DNA of 64,000 bases, from NCBI RefSeq assembly GCF_047301505.1, contig NZ_CP154840.1:1922001-1986000 (forward strand), written 5' to 3'. This DNA is from Lysinibacillus_B sp031181585 (GTDB taxonomy: Bacteria > Bacillota > Bacilli > Bacillales_A > Planococcaceae). Below, in pieces: positions 44,405 through 54,503 of the stretch. The translations under genes and the position numbers were made by a program. The notes beneath the pieces are model-generated. The model was given only the letters and a program-made list of their open reading frames with translations, made no database searches and was not told the DNA's origin. Position 1 is the first letter of the stretch. The number at the start of each line of letters is the position of its first letter.

Positions 44405-45349
44405 ATGATGGTTTATATATTGCGCCGCTTCATCCTGTTAATCATCACAGTCGTCCTCGTCTCGATTATTACATTTGGTGTTTTTCAGGTTTTGCCCGGT
44501 GACCCTGTCCGAACGATGCTTGGTACCGAGGCAGATCCTACACAAATTGAAAATTTACGGTCTGAGCTAGGCTTGGACCGTCCGCTTCATGAACAGTATT
44601 TGGATTGGATGAAGGGGTTATTAACAGGGGAGCTCGGCGATTCCATTCGATTTTCGATGCCGGTAAAAGACTTATTGCTGGCCAGACTGCCTGTCACCAT
44701 TTCATTGGCGGCTATTACACTCCTTTTTGTTTGTCTCATTTCCTTGCCGTTAGGAATGTTTGCTGCAAGGCGCCAAAATCAGCTAAGTGATTTAACGCTG
44801 TCTACCGCTACACAGATCGGGATGGCGATTCCTTCGTTTTGGCTCGGGATGATCCTGATTCTATACATTGGCTTGAATATCGAGTTCTTTAAAATCAGCG
44901 GCTACATCCCATGGACAACGAGTATTGCCGGGGCGCTCAGTACATTGATTCTCCCCGCACTGACGATTGCTATTCCGCAAATTGCGGTTAATTTCCGCTA
45001 TGTACGCACGGCGATTCTAGAGCAGGTCAGGATGGATTACGTCCGTACGATACGCAGTAAAGGAATCGTTGAAAGAATCGTCATGCATAAGCATGTCCTT
45101 AAAAATGCGATGATTCCGATTTTAACGGTATTCGGGTTGATTACGGCAGAAATTGTGGCAGGGACCATTATCGTTGAGCAGGTATTTTCCCTCCCAGGTG
45201 TTGGCCAGTTATTGATTACAGCGATCAACAACCGGGATTTCCCGTTAGTTCAAGGCATAGTGATGTATATTACAGTGGCTGTAGTAGCGATTAACTTTAT
45301 TGTGGACATTTTATATACAGTCCTTGACCCACGTATTCGATTGCGATAG
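44405..45349 (+). CDS. Peptide ABC transporter permease, OppB/DppB type
   Basis: 314 residues, six membrane segments. N-terminal LRRFILLIITVVLVSIITFG, then the conserved FQVLPGDPVRTMLG, and the EAA-loop region VRTIRSKGIVERIVMHKHVL followed by KNAMIPILTVFG. Standard partner of the OppC-type subunit downstream. Confidence 0.94.
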   Translation: MMVYILRRFILLIITVVLVSIITFGVFQVLPGDPVRTMLGTEADPTQIENLRSELGLDRPLHEQYLDWMKGLLTGELGDSIRFSMPVKDLLLARLPVTISLAAITLLFVCLISLPLGMFAARRQNQLSDLTLSTATQIGMAIPSFWLGMILILYIGLNIEFFKISGYIPWTTSIAGALSTLILPALTIAIPQIAVNFRYVRTAILEQVRMDYVRTIRSKGIVERIVMHKHVLKNAMIPILTVFGLITAEIVAGTIIVEQVFSLPGVGQLLITAINNRDFPLVQGIVMYITVAVVAINFIVDILYTVLDPRIRLR

Positions 45350-45361
45350 GAGGCGTGAACA

Positions 45362-46186
45362 ATGAAAATAAAACGATTTACGAAAAATATCAATTTCATC
45401 ATTGGCGCACTCATTATCGGAGGTTTTTTTATCTTGATGTGCATCAGCGTATTCTACACCCCGCATGACGTGACGGCAATGAATGTTCCGGACAAGCTGC
45501 TCGGACCGAACGGGGCACATTGGTTCGGGACGGATGAGTTTGGCCGCGATATTTTCAGCAGGATCATGAAAGGGACGCAAACTGCCTTTTCGGTCGGATT
45601 GTTAACCGTGGTCATCGGAGTGCTCTTTGGGGTGCTGATCGGCGGTACAGCCGGTTATTTTGGAGGATGGGTCGATGAAATTTTTATGCGGATTCTCGAT
45701 GCACTTATGGCATTCCCGGGAATCATTTTAGCCTTAATGCTCGTAGCAATTTTTGGCCCGGGCATTATCAATACAGCCATTGCGCTGGGCATTATTGCGA
45801 TACCGAATATTGCCCGTATTGTCCGAAGCGGTTTTGTACAGCACCGGGACTCCGAATATATACTGGCCGCGAAATTGATCGGTGTCAAAACGTATACCAT
45901 TATGTTCCGCCATATCCTGCCTAATATTTCATCGCAAATTATTGTTGCGGCAACCGTGACGTTTGCGACAGCGATGCTGGCAGAGGCAGCGCTCAGCTAT
46001 CTAGGACTTGGCGTTCAGCCGCCTAACCCGAGCTGGGGCAGGATGCTGAAGGATTCCCAGTCATACTTAGTAAATGCACCTTGGTATACGTATGCACCAG
46101 GAGCAGCCATTACCCTTATGGTGTTAGGACTGTATATGCTGAGCAACGCCTTACGGGATTTCCTGGATCCCCGTTCAAAAGCTTAA
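45362..46186 (+). CDS. Peptide ABC transporter permease, OppC/DppC type
   Basis: 274 residues, six membrane segments; HWFGTDEFGRDIFSRIMKGT near the start and AAKLIGVKTYTIMFRHILPN as the EAA loop, ending LSYLGLGVQPPNPSWGRML. AGGAGGC before the ATG. Last gene of the operon; a terminator follows. Confidence 0.94.
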   Translation: MKIKRFTKNINFIIGALIIGGFFILMCISVFYTPHDVTAMNVPDKLLGPNGAHWFGTDEFGRDIFSRIMKGTQTAFSVGLLTVVIGVLFGVLIGGTAGYFGGWVDEIFMRILDALMAFPGIILALMLVAIFGPGIINTAIALGIIAIPNIARIVRSGFVQHRDSEYILAAKLIGVKTYTIMFRHILPNISSQIIVAATVTFATAMLAEAALSYLGLGVQPPNPSWGRMLKDSQSYLVNAPWYTYAPGAAITLMVLGLYMLSNALRDFLDPRSKA

Positions 46187-46232
46187 TGCGATACCGAAAA
46201 GAACGTGTATGACAATCAAAATCAATAGACAC

Positions 46233-46268
46233 AAAAAGCAAAGCCATAACAGCGGTTTTGCTTTTTTG
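46233..46268 (+). terminator. Terminator of the peptide-uptake operon
   Basis: AAAAGCAAAGCC / GCGGTTTTGCTTTT hairpin with a T6 tail, about 45 bases after the last permease gene. Confidence 0.85.
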
Positions 46269-46579
46269 TATGTTTGGTAAAAAGAGTTGAATTGATGAGC
46301 TCCAGCAGTTGATGATTGATCCATCTCAGCCTGTCGCTAATTCAAGCTCGTCATCAATAGTGTTTAGATAGATAGCGAAGCTCTGGTGAATGTTGAGGTT
46401 AAACGGAGATGATACGTTTCCATTCGGTTACCTTGCAGCAGAGAATGAAGTCGTAGACCATGACATATTATTTTGAAGAAAGCACATAACCGGGTTACTG
46501 CTTCCAGATCACAGTAGAGGGATAAAAGGAAAGTTAGCAGTACTCATGGTATGCTAGAGAAAGGAAAGGGGATGGTAGA
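46269..46579. other. Spacer of about 310 bases
   Basis: No supported gene. It ends in AGAGAAAGGAAAGGGGATGG, the ribosome site of the next gene, and should contain its promoter, which I could not pin down. Confidence 0.4.
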
Positions 46580-47863
46580 ATGCTTGAAATATTAAAGCGA
46601 TTTGTCAAAGAGGAGCTTGCTTATATCACACAGCAGGACGACATCCAATTCATTTATGATGTGAATGGCGAATTAGTTGGAGAAATACATATGGAACAAG
46701 GTTTTATATCACATATCGATTTTTATGATGCGGATATGCTTGCTGAAGAGGGGATTCCGTTTAGTAACAGCGCCATGATCAATGCCGTTCTTAGGCCGAA
46801 TGAGGTAACAGAAGAAGTAGAGGCAGCTGCTATACCTCATATTGCGCGGGAAATGAAGGAAGCTCTGGATGACCGGGCACTGCAGCTCGATAGTGTAATT
46901 GACTTCGATGTAAATTATTTAGCGATTTTTGAAGAGGTGGAGCTGCGGTACGGCTTGACGATCCCTAATACCGGGCTGCAGCTGGCAATTAGAAGAGATG
47001 GTACCCTTAGCAGTGCGACGTTTATGCGTCAGCCATTTACGATCATTTATCCGGAGGAAATGATTCCAAAGGCCGAAGCTCGGCGGATTCTTACCGAGGA
47101 GCAGCTAGTACAGTTATCAATTAAGCCGGAGGAGTGGGAATATGCTTATGTCCCAACCTTCGATGTATATGGAGTGGAAGCGGACGGCCGCGTAAAACGT
47201 TTAGGAGGCAAGGCTCGCTATGAAGCGCTTCCGGAAGTGGAGCCTATCGATTCACTTGAGGCATTTTTGCAAGGCGGCAGGCCTGCTTCCGTTCCGTTAG
47301 AGGAAGAGGAAGATGCATACTACTGGGAATATCCAGAACAGGAGAATCTAGTACAGTCTCTATTGGAAGAGTCATCATTTCAGAGAGCATGCCGTACACT
47401 GCAGGGGATAGTAGGATCTTGGTATCGAAACTACCAGCTGGAGCATGTGGAAGAACTACCAGCCGAGCTCTCTATTTATCTCCAAGATACTTTTGAAAAC
47501 TCGGTCACCTACCGTTTTGTCTACTGTCATGAAGGTGTGTACTTACCAGAACATGCGGCAGAGATTACTGTGCACCAAACGACAGGTCAAATGGAAGGCG
47601 TTACCGTGCCAAAGATTCCATTTGAAAAACTGATGACTATTCAACCGCCCATTATTACGTTGGAGGCGGCGAATACCGCAGCAAAGCAGCTGGTAGATGT
47701 GCGTCTATCAATGGAACGAATTGATATGGCGGATAACCTATATACGTCCGTTTATTTGATGGAATATCCATCGTCACCAACACAGGGAGAAATCGAGAGT
47801 ATCGACGCTTATTCTGGAGAAATCCGCTTTGTGGAGACGGGTCTCATGAAAATAGATGAATGA
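46580..47863 (+). CDS. YcdB/YcdC-like protein
   Basis: 427 residues, acidic, no signal peptide, built of two repeated halves with short alpha/beta (PepSY-like) units such as LDSVIDFDVNYLAIFEEVEL and a repeated YSGEIRF-type strand. This resembles the YcdB/YcdC group of Bacillales, whose function is unknown. AAAGGGGATGG ribosome site. Stand-alone gene. Confidence 0.6.
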   Translation: MLEILKRFVKEELAYITQQDDIQFIYDVNGELVGEIHMEQGFISHIDFYDADMLAEEGIPFSNSAMINAVLRPNEVTEEVEAAAIPHIAREMKEALDDRALQLDSVIDFDVNYLAIFEEVELRYGLTIPNTGLQLAIRRDGTLSSATFMRQPFTIIYPEEMIPKAEARRILTEEQLVQLSIKPEEWEYAYVPTFDVYGVEADGRVKRLGGKARYEALPEVEPIDSLEAFLQGGRPASVPLEEEEDAYYWEYPEQENLVQSLLEESSFQRACRTLQGIVGSWYRNYQLEHVEELPAELSIYLQDTFENSVTYRFVYCHEGVYLPEHAAEITVHQTTGQMEGVTVPKIPFEKLMTIQPPIITLEAANTAAKQLVDVRLSMERIDMADNLYTSVYLMEYPSSPTQGEIESIDAYSGEIRFVETGLMKIDE

Positions 47864-48013
47864 CAATAGGAAAAAACTTATTAAATAAACGATGATAGAA
47901 ATATTTCTAGTTAAAAACTGTCATAATTTCTCCTCTAGTAAGCATAGAATGAAAAGATAGAGGATATAATTGCGATAATAGGACTATATAATATTTATAA
48001 GGAGATGGATCTT

Positions 48014-48265
48014 TTGTTTAAAGTAGGCCAATGGGTTCTGTATCGGCAAATACCCGCTTTTGTACTGAAGGCAGATGATGCCGAGCAAAAATTTTTGATC
48101 CAGGCACCGACAATCTCCAGACAAACTTACTGGATTCCCGCAGATCATTTAGAAGAACATGAAGAGGTTAATCTCCAGGAGGAAGATATTCAGGAGCTAA
48201 AAGCCGTTGCGGTGAAATCAGGGGATTTCCGGTGGTACCGCGAACTAACTGAACAGCTGCAATAA
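48014..48265 (+). CDS. Small protein of unknown function
   Basis: About 83 residues from TTG 48014 (AAGGAG at 47999-48004; the ATG at 48005 is too close). Two strand pairs (VGQWVLYRQIPAFVLKADD, IQAPTISRQTYWIPADHL) and an acidic C-terminal helix ending GDFRWYRELTEQLQ. The end resembles the last helix of IDEAL-type proteins, a weak match. A terminator follows directly. Confidence 0.65.
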   Translation: MFKVGQWVLYRQIPAFVLKADDAEQKFLIQAPTISRQTYWIPADHLEEHEEVNLQEEDIQELKAVAVKSGDFRWYRELTEQLQ

Positions 48266-48267
48266 GT

Positions 48268-48304
48268 AAAACGACTAGAGCCGTTGAACTCTAGTCGTTT
48301 TTTG
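48268..48304 (+). terminator. Strong intrinsic terminator
   Basis: AAAACGACTAGAG / CTCTAGTCGTTTT perfect stem with a T6 tail. Confidence 0.9.
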
Positions 48305-48351
48305 TGGTTTTCGTTTTTCCTATAAGCACTCGAAAGCTTGGGCAATAAAAA

Positions 48352-50340
48352 TTACAATTTAAAACGGCTTACTGCAACTGCCAGCTCGTTGCTTAAGTTG
48401 TTCAGTTGTTCGGAAGACTCCGCCACCGAATGGATGGCCGTCAGCTGTTCATCCGAAGCAGCGCTGACTTCCTCACATGCAGCTGCTGAAGCCTGTGCAG
48501 CATCCGCCATTTTTTGGACTGTTTGCAGTACATCATCCTTATAGCGGTTCACTCCCGATATTTCCTCATGCACCGCTTCAAAGGACGCGTTAATTTGATC
48601 AATACAGTTTGCCAGGTCAATGAATAATTCACTTGTCGTTTTTACGACAGCACCTGATTGATTAAATGTCTGCTGCATCTCATTCATCCGTTCTGTTACA
48701 TTGCCGGATTCCTGCTGCAGTTTGATAATCGTTGTTTTGACCTGTTCAGTTGCAACAGCGGATTGCTCGGCAAGCTTTCGGACTTCATCCGCTACGACAG
48801 CAAACCCTTTCCCGTGATCTCCAGCGCGGGCTGCCTCAATGGAAGCATTCAGCGCCAGTAAATTCGTTTGGGCAGAGATGGAACTGATTGTATCCATGAT
48901 CGAATCAATCGCGTTGATTTTTTGTTCCAAATGGGAAATAACCGCTGCCATTTGCTCAAGTTCTGACTCCGAGCTTTCGAAGCTTGATAAAAGGTCGCCC
49001 ATTTTTTCACGGCCGCCTGTATTCAAGCGATTTGCTTCTGTTGTCACATTCTCTACATCGGTAGAACGTTCATTCACCGTACTGATCTTTTCGCCAAGCG
49101 ACTCCAGCTGTCCTGTCACGGCATCCGCATGTTCGGAGGAGGCACTCGCATCAGATGCAATTTCATTTACCGCTTTGGCCACCTCGATTGCAGAGGCACT
49201 TGTCTCCTCAGCCATCGCACTTAAATGATGTGAACGTTCTTCCACATTTACTGAGGATTCTTTCACTACTTGAATAATATTTTTCATGTGCTGAATCATC
49301 TCATTGAAATGGTGGGCAAGACGCCCGATCTCATCCCGGTTTTTTACATCGATATGGACGGTTAAGTCACCATCTGCAACTTGTCCCATTAATGTACCAA
49401 GTGTATAAAGCGGCTTAATCATACGGGAAATAAAGTAGAGCAGCACAACGAATGTGACGATCAAAATCACGGCTGTAATAAGCAGAATGATTTTCTGAAT
49501 TTCGTTTGCAACGACATGTAAATTGTCTACCTTATAGATGACACCGATGGACCAGCCGACACCTGGTATGTTTTTATAGATGAAAATACTGTCTTCTCCG
49601 TCAATTTCCGTTGACAGCTCCGTTGGCTTTTCAGAGTTAGACATCTGTTGAACAAAAGGAAGTTCCGACATACTTTCTCCAGCAAGAGTAGGATGGACAA
49701 CGGCTGTACCGGCTCCATCTAGAATGATCGGGTAGCCTTCATAGCTTAAGTCTGCAGCAGAAATCATGTCTGTCAAACTTTGCAGTAACAAATCGACACC
49801 AAGTACCCCGATAATTTCTCCGTCGGCTATCACGGCTTTTGAGCCTGTAATAGCATATTCACCAGTCGCCGTATCAACATAAGGCTCTGTCCATACTACG
49901 GAATCAGGGTTGTCCAGGCTGTTTTTATACCAGATGCGTGTTGTCGCATCTACATCCTCAATCCCGTCAAAATGCGGCTCGAACAAGATATTATCCGCTT
50001 GCGCGAAATAAATCCCGGACGCTTCCTCATAATGATTCATAAATGAAGCCAAATCTGTACGCAGCAAATCGTCTGCCTCATCAAATAGCGTTGTATGATC
50101 GGTCACATATGTCTGAATTTCATCTGAAGCTGAATATGTAAGTAAAGCTTTTTCGTAAGTCCCAAGGAACGTCTCTACATTGCGTGAGAGCTGTTCGACA
50201 AATAATTTGCTTTCTTCTACAACACTGGCTTCTGTTTTTTGGGAAATGACATAAGAGCTTATTGAAGCTAAAGACCCAAGTCCGAATACAACAATGATTG
50301 CTACAATGCCGATTATTTTCCATTTTATTGACATTTTCAT
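48352..50340 (-). CDS. Methyl-accepting chemotaxis protein with dCache sensor
   Basis: 662 residues. Membrane segments at about 10-30 and 283-306 enclose an extracellular double-Cache domain (ATTRIWYKNSLDNPDSVVW, GEIIGVLGVDLLLQSLTDM). Then a HAMP linker (RMIKPLYTLGTLMGQVADG), and a long coiled-coil signalling domain with the conserved tip NASIEAARAGDHGKGFAVVA followed by DEVRKLAEQS. It senses a small ligand, often amino acids or organic acids, and signals to CheA/CheW. AAAGGAGC precedes the ATG; no chemotaxis genes are adjacent. Confidence 0.95.
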   Translation of the reverse strand: MKMSIKWKIIGIVAIIVVFGLGSLASISSYVISQKTEASVVEESKLFVEQLSRNVETFLGTYEKALLTYSASDEIQTYVTDHTTLFDEADDLLRTDLASFMNHYEEASGIYFAQADNILFEPHFDGIEDVDATTRIWYKNSLDNPDSVVWTEPYVDTATGEYAITGSKAVIADGEIIGVLGVDLLLQSLTDMISAADLSYEGYPIILDGAGTAVVHPTLAGESMSELPFVQQMSNSEKPTELSTEIDGEDSIFIYKNIPGVGWSIGVIYKVDNLHVVANEIQKIILLITAVILIVTFVVLLYFISRMIKPLYTLGTLMGQVADGDLTVHIDVKNRDEIGRLAHHFNEMIQHMKNIIQVVKESSVNVEERSHHLSAMAEETSASAIEVAKAVNEIASDASASSEHADAVTGQLESLGEKISTVNERSTDVENVTTEANRLNTGGREKMGDLLSSFESSESELEQMAAVISHLEQKINAIDSIMDTISSISAQTNLLALNASIEAARAGDHGKGFAVVADEVRKLAEQSAVATEQVKTTIIKLQQESGNVTERMNEMQQTFNQSGAVVKTTSELFIDLANCIDQINASFEAVHEEISGVNRYKDDVLQTVQKMADAAQASAAACEEVSAASDEQLTAIHSVAESSEQLNNLSNELAVAVSRFKL

Positions 50341-50520
50341 ATGTTTAAGCTCCTTTTAAATTGCATTTTACCTATTCTATCACTTGGTTTTCAAAAGGGG
50401 AACTTAAATTTTATAATCTTCTGAAATAAATGGAAATGCGATATTTTGAAACTTTTGTCAGACAAATACGTATGGTAAAGTAAAGGTGAGCCCTTAAAGT
50501 AGAACGGAGGAAGAAGAACG

Positions 50521-51681
50521 ATGTCAGAAATGAAAAATCCATTATTCGATGATTTAGATGCAAAACTAACTTCGGCAGATGAGCCGGTTCATGAGGTAGC
50601 CCAAGCACAGCCGCAGCAGCTTGTATCCAATGAGGAGATGTCCCAAATCCGTAAGCGTCAGCTGCAGCTGAGAACAGAACCGCGTGTGGTACAGCTTGCT
50701 GATAAAATTGACGTGAAAAACCAAATTGCCGTCCTGGAGTTCGGGAAGGAAACAGCGAAGGGGATTTCGACATTCTCAGACCGCATGCTTTCGACAATCA
50801 AGACGAGCAACCTCGAAAAATCAAGTGCACTATTAAATAATTTAAATAAGATTATGGACCGCTTTGATCCAAAAGAGTTTCTTGAAGAGGAAAAGAAAGG
50901 CGGCTTCCTGAAGCGCTTGTTTAAACGCAGCAAGGAGCAGCTGGAACGCATCCTTGCCAAGTACGACAATATGAGCAAGGAAGTAGATGCGGTTCACCGC
51001 GAAATCCAAAAGTATGAAGTGGAAATGAAGCGAAATACGATTGAGCTGGAGCAAATGTATGATGAAAACTTAAGCTACTTCCATAGCTTAAGCGAGCATG
51101 TTGCCGCCATCGATGTACGTTTAGAGCAGCTGCATAATCAGCTTCCGGTTTTGGAGGCAAAAGGTAACCAAGGGGACCAAGAGGCATTAATGGAGCTTGA
51201 CACGATGAGACGAAGCATGGAATTGCTAGAGCAGCGTAAGTATGATTTGGAAATGGCGCAGCAGGTTTCATTCCAGGCAGCACCTCAAATCCGTTTGATG
51301 CAGCAGGGCAATAACCATTTGATCGGAAAAATCAACTCTGCCTTCATTACGACAATCCCGATTTTCAAGCAAGGTCTTATTCATGCTGTCACATTACAGC
51401 GTCAAAAGCTTGTATCGGATTCGATGGCTGAATTGGATAAGCGTACAAATGAAATGCTTGTTCGCAATGCGGAAAACATCCGTCAAAACTCTGTGAACAT
51501 TGCACGTCAATCCGGTGCACCAAGCATTTCGATTGAAACGATGGAGACGACATGGCAGACAATCATGAAGGGCATCGAGGAAACGAAACAAATCCAGGCC
51601 GAAACAATCCGCAACCGTGATGAAGGACGCAGAAGAATTGAGAAGCTGCAGCTTGAATATGAAAAATTAAAACGCATGTAA
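50521..51681 (+). CDS. TelA-family toxic anion resistance protein
   Basis: 386 residues, mostly coiled coil. Early VLEFGKETAKGISTFSDRML, then RFDPKEFLEEEKKGGFLKRL with LFKRSKEQLERILAKYDNM, and the C-terminal TMETTWQTIMKGIEETKQIQ are TelA/YceH hallmarks. Members are linked to tellurite, lantibiotic and cell-envelope stress; the mechanism is unclear. Here it is alone rather than beside TerD-type genes. GGAGGAAGAA before the ATG; terminator behind. Confidence 0.92.
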   Translation: MSEMKNPLFDDLDAKLTSADEPVHEVAQAQPQQLVSNEEMSQIRKRQLQLRTEPRVVQLADKIDVKNQIAVLEFGKETAKGISTFSDRMLSTIKTSNLEKSSALLNNLNKIMDRFDPKEFLEEEKKGGFLKRLFKRSKEQLERILAKYDNMSKEVDAVHREIQKYEVEMKRNTIELEQMYDENLSYFHSLSEHVAAIDVRLEQLHNQLPVLEAKGNQGDQEALMELDTMRRSMELLEQRKYDLEMAQQVSFQAAPQIRLMQQGNNHLIGKINSAFITTIPIFKQGLIHAVTLQRQKLVSDSMAELDKRTNEMLVRNAENIRQNSVNIARQSGAPSISIETMETTWQTIMKGIEETKQIQAETIRNRDEGRRRIEKLQLEYEKLKRM

Positions 51682-51685
51682 GCTA

Positions 51686-51722
51686 GATCCCAGTGGGCGA
51701 AAACGCCGCTGGGATTTTTTTG
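51686..51722 (+). terminator. Terminator after the TelA gene
   Basis: ATCCCAGTGGGCG / CGCCGCTGGGAT hairpin with a T7 tail. Confidence 0.85.
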
Positions 51723-51800
51723 TTTGCAAGCCATATAGTTTTAAAGTATATTAAGTTTATAGGAATTAAAGGTATTAACGGAAGAAAGAGGTGATGTTGG

Positions 51801-52718
51801 GTGACATATATAAAAGAAAAGACAAAACAGTACTTAGTGAATTTTAACCAAATTCCATCGCCCGCAACAATGACAGCACAAGAAGCCCGGGCGATGCGTA
51901 CCAATTATCCGCCGCCTTCTATTCAGCCGGGTAAAGTGGCATCCATTGAGAATAAAGCAGTGCGCGCAAGAGACGGATATCGTATTCCGGTGCGTATTTA
52001 TACGCCGGCCGGCAAGGGCCCGTTCCCTGTAATTTTGTATTATCATGGGGGTGGCTGGGTACTGAATGACTTAAATACATGTCACGTCAGCTGCTCTCTT
52101 TTAGCTGAGAAGACGGGAGCGATTGTCGTTTCTGTTGAATACCGGCTCGCCCCTGAATACAAATTTCCGGTTCCGCTATTTGATGCGTATGATGCTTTCA
52201 GAGCTGTATCCGAAGGAATGGAAGGATTGCGATCTACTGGCAGCATTTCAGTAGCAGGTGATAGTGCAGGAGGGAACTTGGCGACCGCAGTCACACAGCT
52301 TGCGAGGGAAGAGGGCCTTACAATTGATGCACAAATTCTACTCTATCCAGTGACGGACCTATCCTATGAGAGCGGGTCATACAAACTGTACGGGCAAGGA
52401 TTTGGGCTTGACTCGGATGTAATGAAATGGTTTGGGAATTACTATATTCGGACGCATGAAGATGCTAAAGATCCGTTAGTTGCGCCAATTTATGCGGAGC
52501 TTGCGGGACTGCCGCGAGCATTTGTCCTTGTAGCTGAAAACGACGTACTGCGAGATGAAGGACTGACGTATGCAAAAAAACTGGAGCAGTCCGGGGTCCA
52601 GGTAAAGCAGTCTATCGCTTCTGGTCTTGTGCATAGCTTTTTCACGAAAAACGATGTATTTGAGGAAGAAATACGGCAGACAATTGATGAAATCGCAGCA
52701 TTTTTGAATGGACGATAG
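51801..52718 (+). CDS. Alpha/beta-hydrolase, hormone-sensitive-lipase-type esterase
   Basis: 305 residues. Oxyanion motif YYHGGGWVLND (HGGG), nucleophile elbow VAGDSAGGNLAT (GDSAGG, Ser), catalytic Asp in AENDVLRDEG and His in LVHSFF: the complete HSL-type triad. No signal peptide, so a cytoplasmic carboxylesterase acting on short-chain esters. AAGAGGTGATG before the start. Confidence 0.93.
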   Translation: MTYIKEKTKQYLVNFNQIPSPATMTAQEARAMRTNYPPPSIQPGKVASIENKAVRARDGYRIPVRIYTPAGKGPFPVILYYHGGGWVLNDLNTCHVSCSLLAEKTGAIVVSVEYRLAPEYKFPVPLFDAYDAFRAVSEGMEGLRSTGSISVAGDSAGGNLATAVTQLAREEGLTIDAQILLYPVTDLSYESGSYKLYGQGFGLDSDVMKWFGNYYIRTHEDAKDPLVAPIYAELAGLPRAFVLVAENDVLRDEGLTYAKKLEQSGVQVKQSIASGLVHSFFTKNDVFEEEIRQTIDEIAAFLNGR

Positions 52719-52759
52719 AGGATTTTTCTAATTTACATGAAGTGAAGTGAGAACAAAGC

Positions 52760-52790
52760 AAAAGGAGTGTCCGCGGGCGCTCCTTTTTAT
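52760..52790 (+). terminator. Terminator after the esterase gene
   Basis: AAAGGAGTG / CGCTCCTTT stem with a T-rich tail. Confidence 0.8.
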
Positions 52791-53077
52791 AGTATGTTTA
52801 TTGTCATTCCCGACGTGGTAATTACTTGTCTATGTAAGCGGTTAGCTGAAAAAAGAATGAGAGTCGGTGTCTTCTACATCTGCGGTTTACATAGCAGTAG
52901 TGCGGTGGTTAAATGAGAAGATATATAGATAGAAGTGGAGAATACGATATTACACGCAGATGTGACATCGCCGGCCGCGAAAAACGTTGGATAGGCCGGG
53001 GCGAAAAGATTGCAAGATGGTGCGCTCATGCGCCCCGCCTCATGAAAAGTGGGGCGCGATCGGCTATCAAAAGGATT
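52791..53077. other. Gene-free stretch with a GC-rich hairpin
   Basis: No supported gene. A strong hairpin (GCGCCCC / GGGGCGC around 53029-53057) without a T tail lies just behind the minus-strand DUF1878 gene and might act in its termination. Confidence 0.4.
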
Positions 53078-53452
53078 TCACCCATAGAAATACTGATGAA
53101 GGGAATCTGAAAAGCCGATTCCTCCATTGGCGCCTCCAAGCCATTTCGGGACTAAGTCTGACAACTCGGAGCTCGTTAAAAATAGGCCGTCCCTTGTCAG
53201 AGTAGATTTGTAATCCGCTATAAAATCAATTAAAGAAAAGGTTTCGCCTTTTTCAAGCCGCTGTTCGTATTGTTTCGTCAACTGTTGGAGGGAGTAGAAA
53301 GTATTCTCGCTCATATTAGAGGAAATAACGTACTGGTATAGCGCATATTTTTCGTGATTTGCCGCCAGGTTCTGCAGCAGCTGAATCTGGAATGCCTGGC
53401 GGGCGATCTGCTGCTCCAATGCCTGCAGGCGTTCTTCTGTAGTTCTGTACAT
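53078..53452 (-). CDS. DUF1878 family protein
   Basis: About 124 residues from the ATG behind TGAGGTGAATACC; the longer version would hold the ribosome site inside the gene. N-terminal helix (TTEERLQALEQQIARQAFQI) and FSLIDFIADYKSTLTRDGLF are typical of this Bacillales-specific family of unknown function. Confidence 0.8.
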   Translation of the reverse strand: MYRTTEERLQALEQQIARQAFQIQLLQNLAANHEKYALYQYVISSNMSENTFYSLQQLTKQYEQRLEKGETFSLIDFIADYKSTLTRDGLFLTSSELSDLVPKWLGGANGGIGFSDSLHQYFYG

Positions 53453-53603
53453 GGTATTCACCTCAACTATTATTATTAACAAAAAATTTACGCTCGTAAA
53501 CGTATTATATCAAATGAAGCGGCATTTTTAATAAAATACTGTGATGATATATTTCGAGCATTCAAAAAGTAATGACACAAGAGGCTAGAGGTGCAAAGTA
53601 GAC

Positions 53604-54503
53604 ATGGATCGTTTAAAAGGAATATTGATGATTGTGGCCGGTGCCCTGTGTTGGGGGGCAACTGGTCCAATGATGGAGTGGTTGCTCCATACAACACCAA
53701 TTACCGTTTCCTTTATGTTGTCTGTTCGTTTAATTATAGCAGGGACACTGCTTTTGCTATTTTTACAGCTACAAGGAAAAGATGTACTCCGTATATGGAA
53801 ACTACCAGCATGGCGCAATCAATTACTACTCTTTAGTATAGTAGGTATGCTTGGCGTACAGTTTACATTCGTAAAATCGATAGAAGAAAGTAATGCGATT
53901 GTCGCCACGTTACTGCAGTTTTTGGCGCCGATTTTCATCGTGATCTATATTTCGGTCATGCAGAAAAAGCTGCCGCCAAAGGCACAGGTCATTGGCATAG
54001 CAGGGACGCTTGCAGGCCTTTTCCTGCTGCTGACAAACGGCTCCTTCCAAACGCTGATGGTAAGCAGTACGGCACTTGTATGGGGCGTGGCACTTGGCTT
54101 TACGTATGCGTTTTACACGCTTTACCCAGCTAGGCTGATGAAGGAGTGGGGCGTTCTCGTTGTAGTAGCATGGGGGCTGCTGCTCAGCGGTATTGAGCTT
54201 GGCGTGATCGGCCGCATCTGGGCATCGGATGAATGGGTGCTGCTGACGGATCGTACCGTGATTTGGATGATGGCTGCGCTTGTGATTCTTGGCTCTGCCG
54301 CATTCGTCCTGTTTTTGAGCAGCCTGAAATTTATATCGGCAGTCGAGACAAGTGTCCTATCAAGTGTAGAACCGCTTGCTGCAACCGTCATTTCGGTCAT
54401 TTGGCTTGGCTCATCCATGTACGGCTGGCAATATTTCGGGATGCTGCTTATGCTACTATTCGTCGTTTATTTATCAATTGCAGGTAAAGAAAAGACCGCA
54501 TAG
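53604..54503 (+). CDS. EamA (DMT) family transporter
   Basis: 299 residues with ten predicted membrane segments in two EamA halves: MIVAGALCWGATGPMMEWLL at the start and the second-half motif SSVEPLAATVISVIWLGSSM. Such proteins export or import small metabolites (amino acids, nucleosides). A terminator follows after about 150 bases. Confidence 0.92.
   Translation: MDRLKGILMIVAGALCWGATGPMMEWLLHTTPITVSFMLSVRLIIAGTLLLLFLQLQGKDVLRIWKLPAWRNQLLLFSIVGMLGVQFTFVKSIEESNAIVATLLQFLAPIFIVIYISVMQKKLPPKAQVIGIAGTLAGLFLLLTNGSFQTLMVSSTALVWGVALGFTYAFYTLYPARLMKEWGVLVVVAWGLLLSGIELGVIGRIWASDEWVLLTDRTVIWMMAALVILGSAAFVLFLSSLKFISAVETSVLSSVEPLAATVISVIWLGSSMYGWQYFGMLLMLLFVVYLSIAGKEKTA

Noticed and set aside
46269..46579. 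Riboswitch before the YcdB/YcdC-like gene
   Set aside because: No conserved aptamer pattern or terminator next to the gene was seen.
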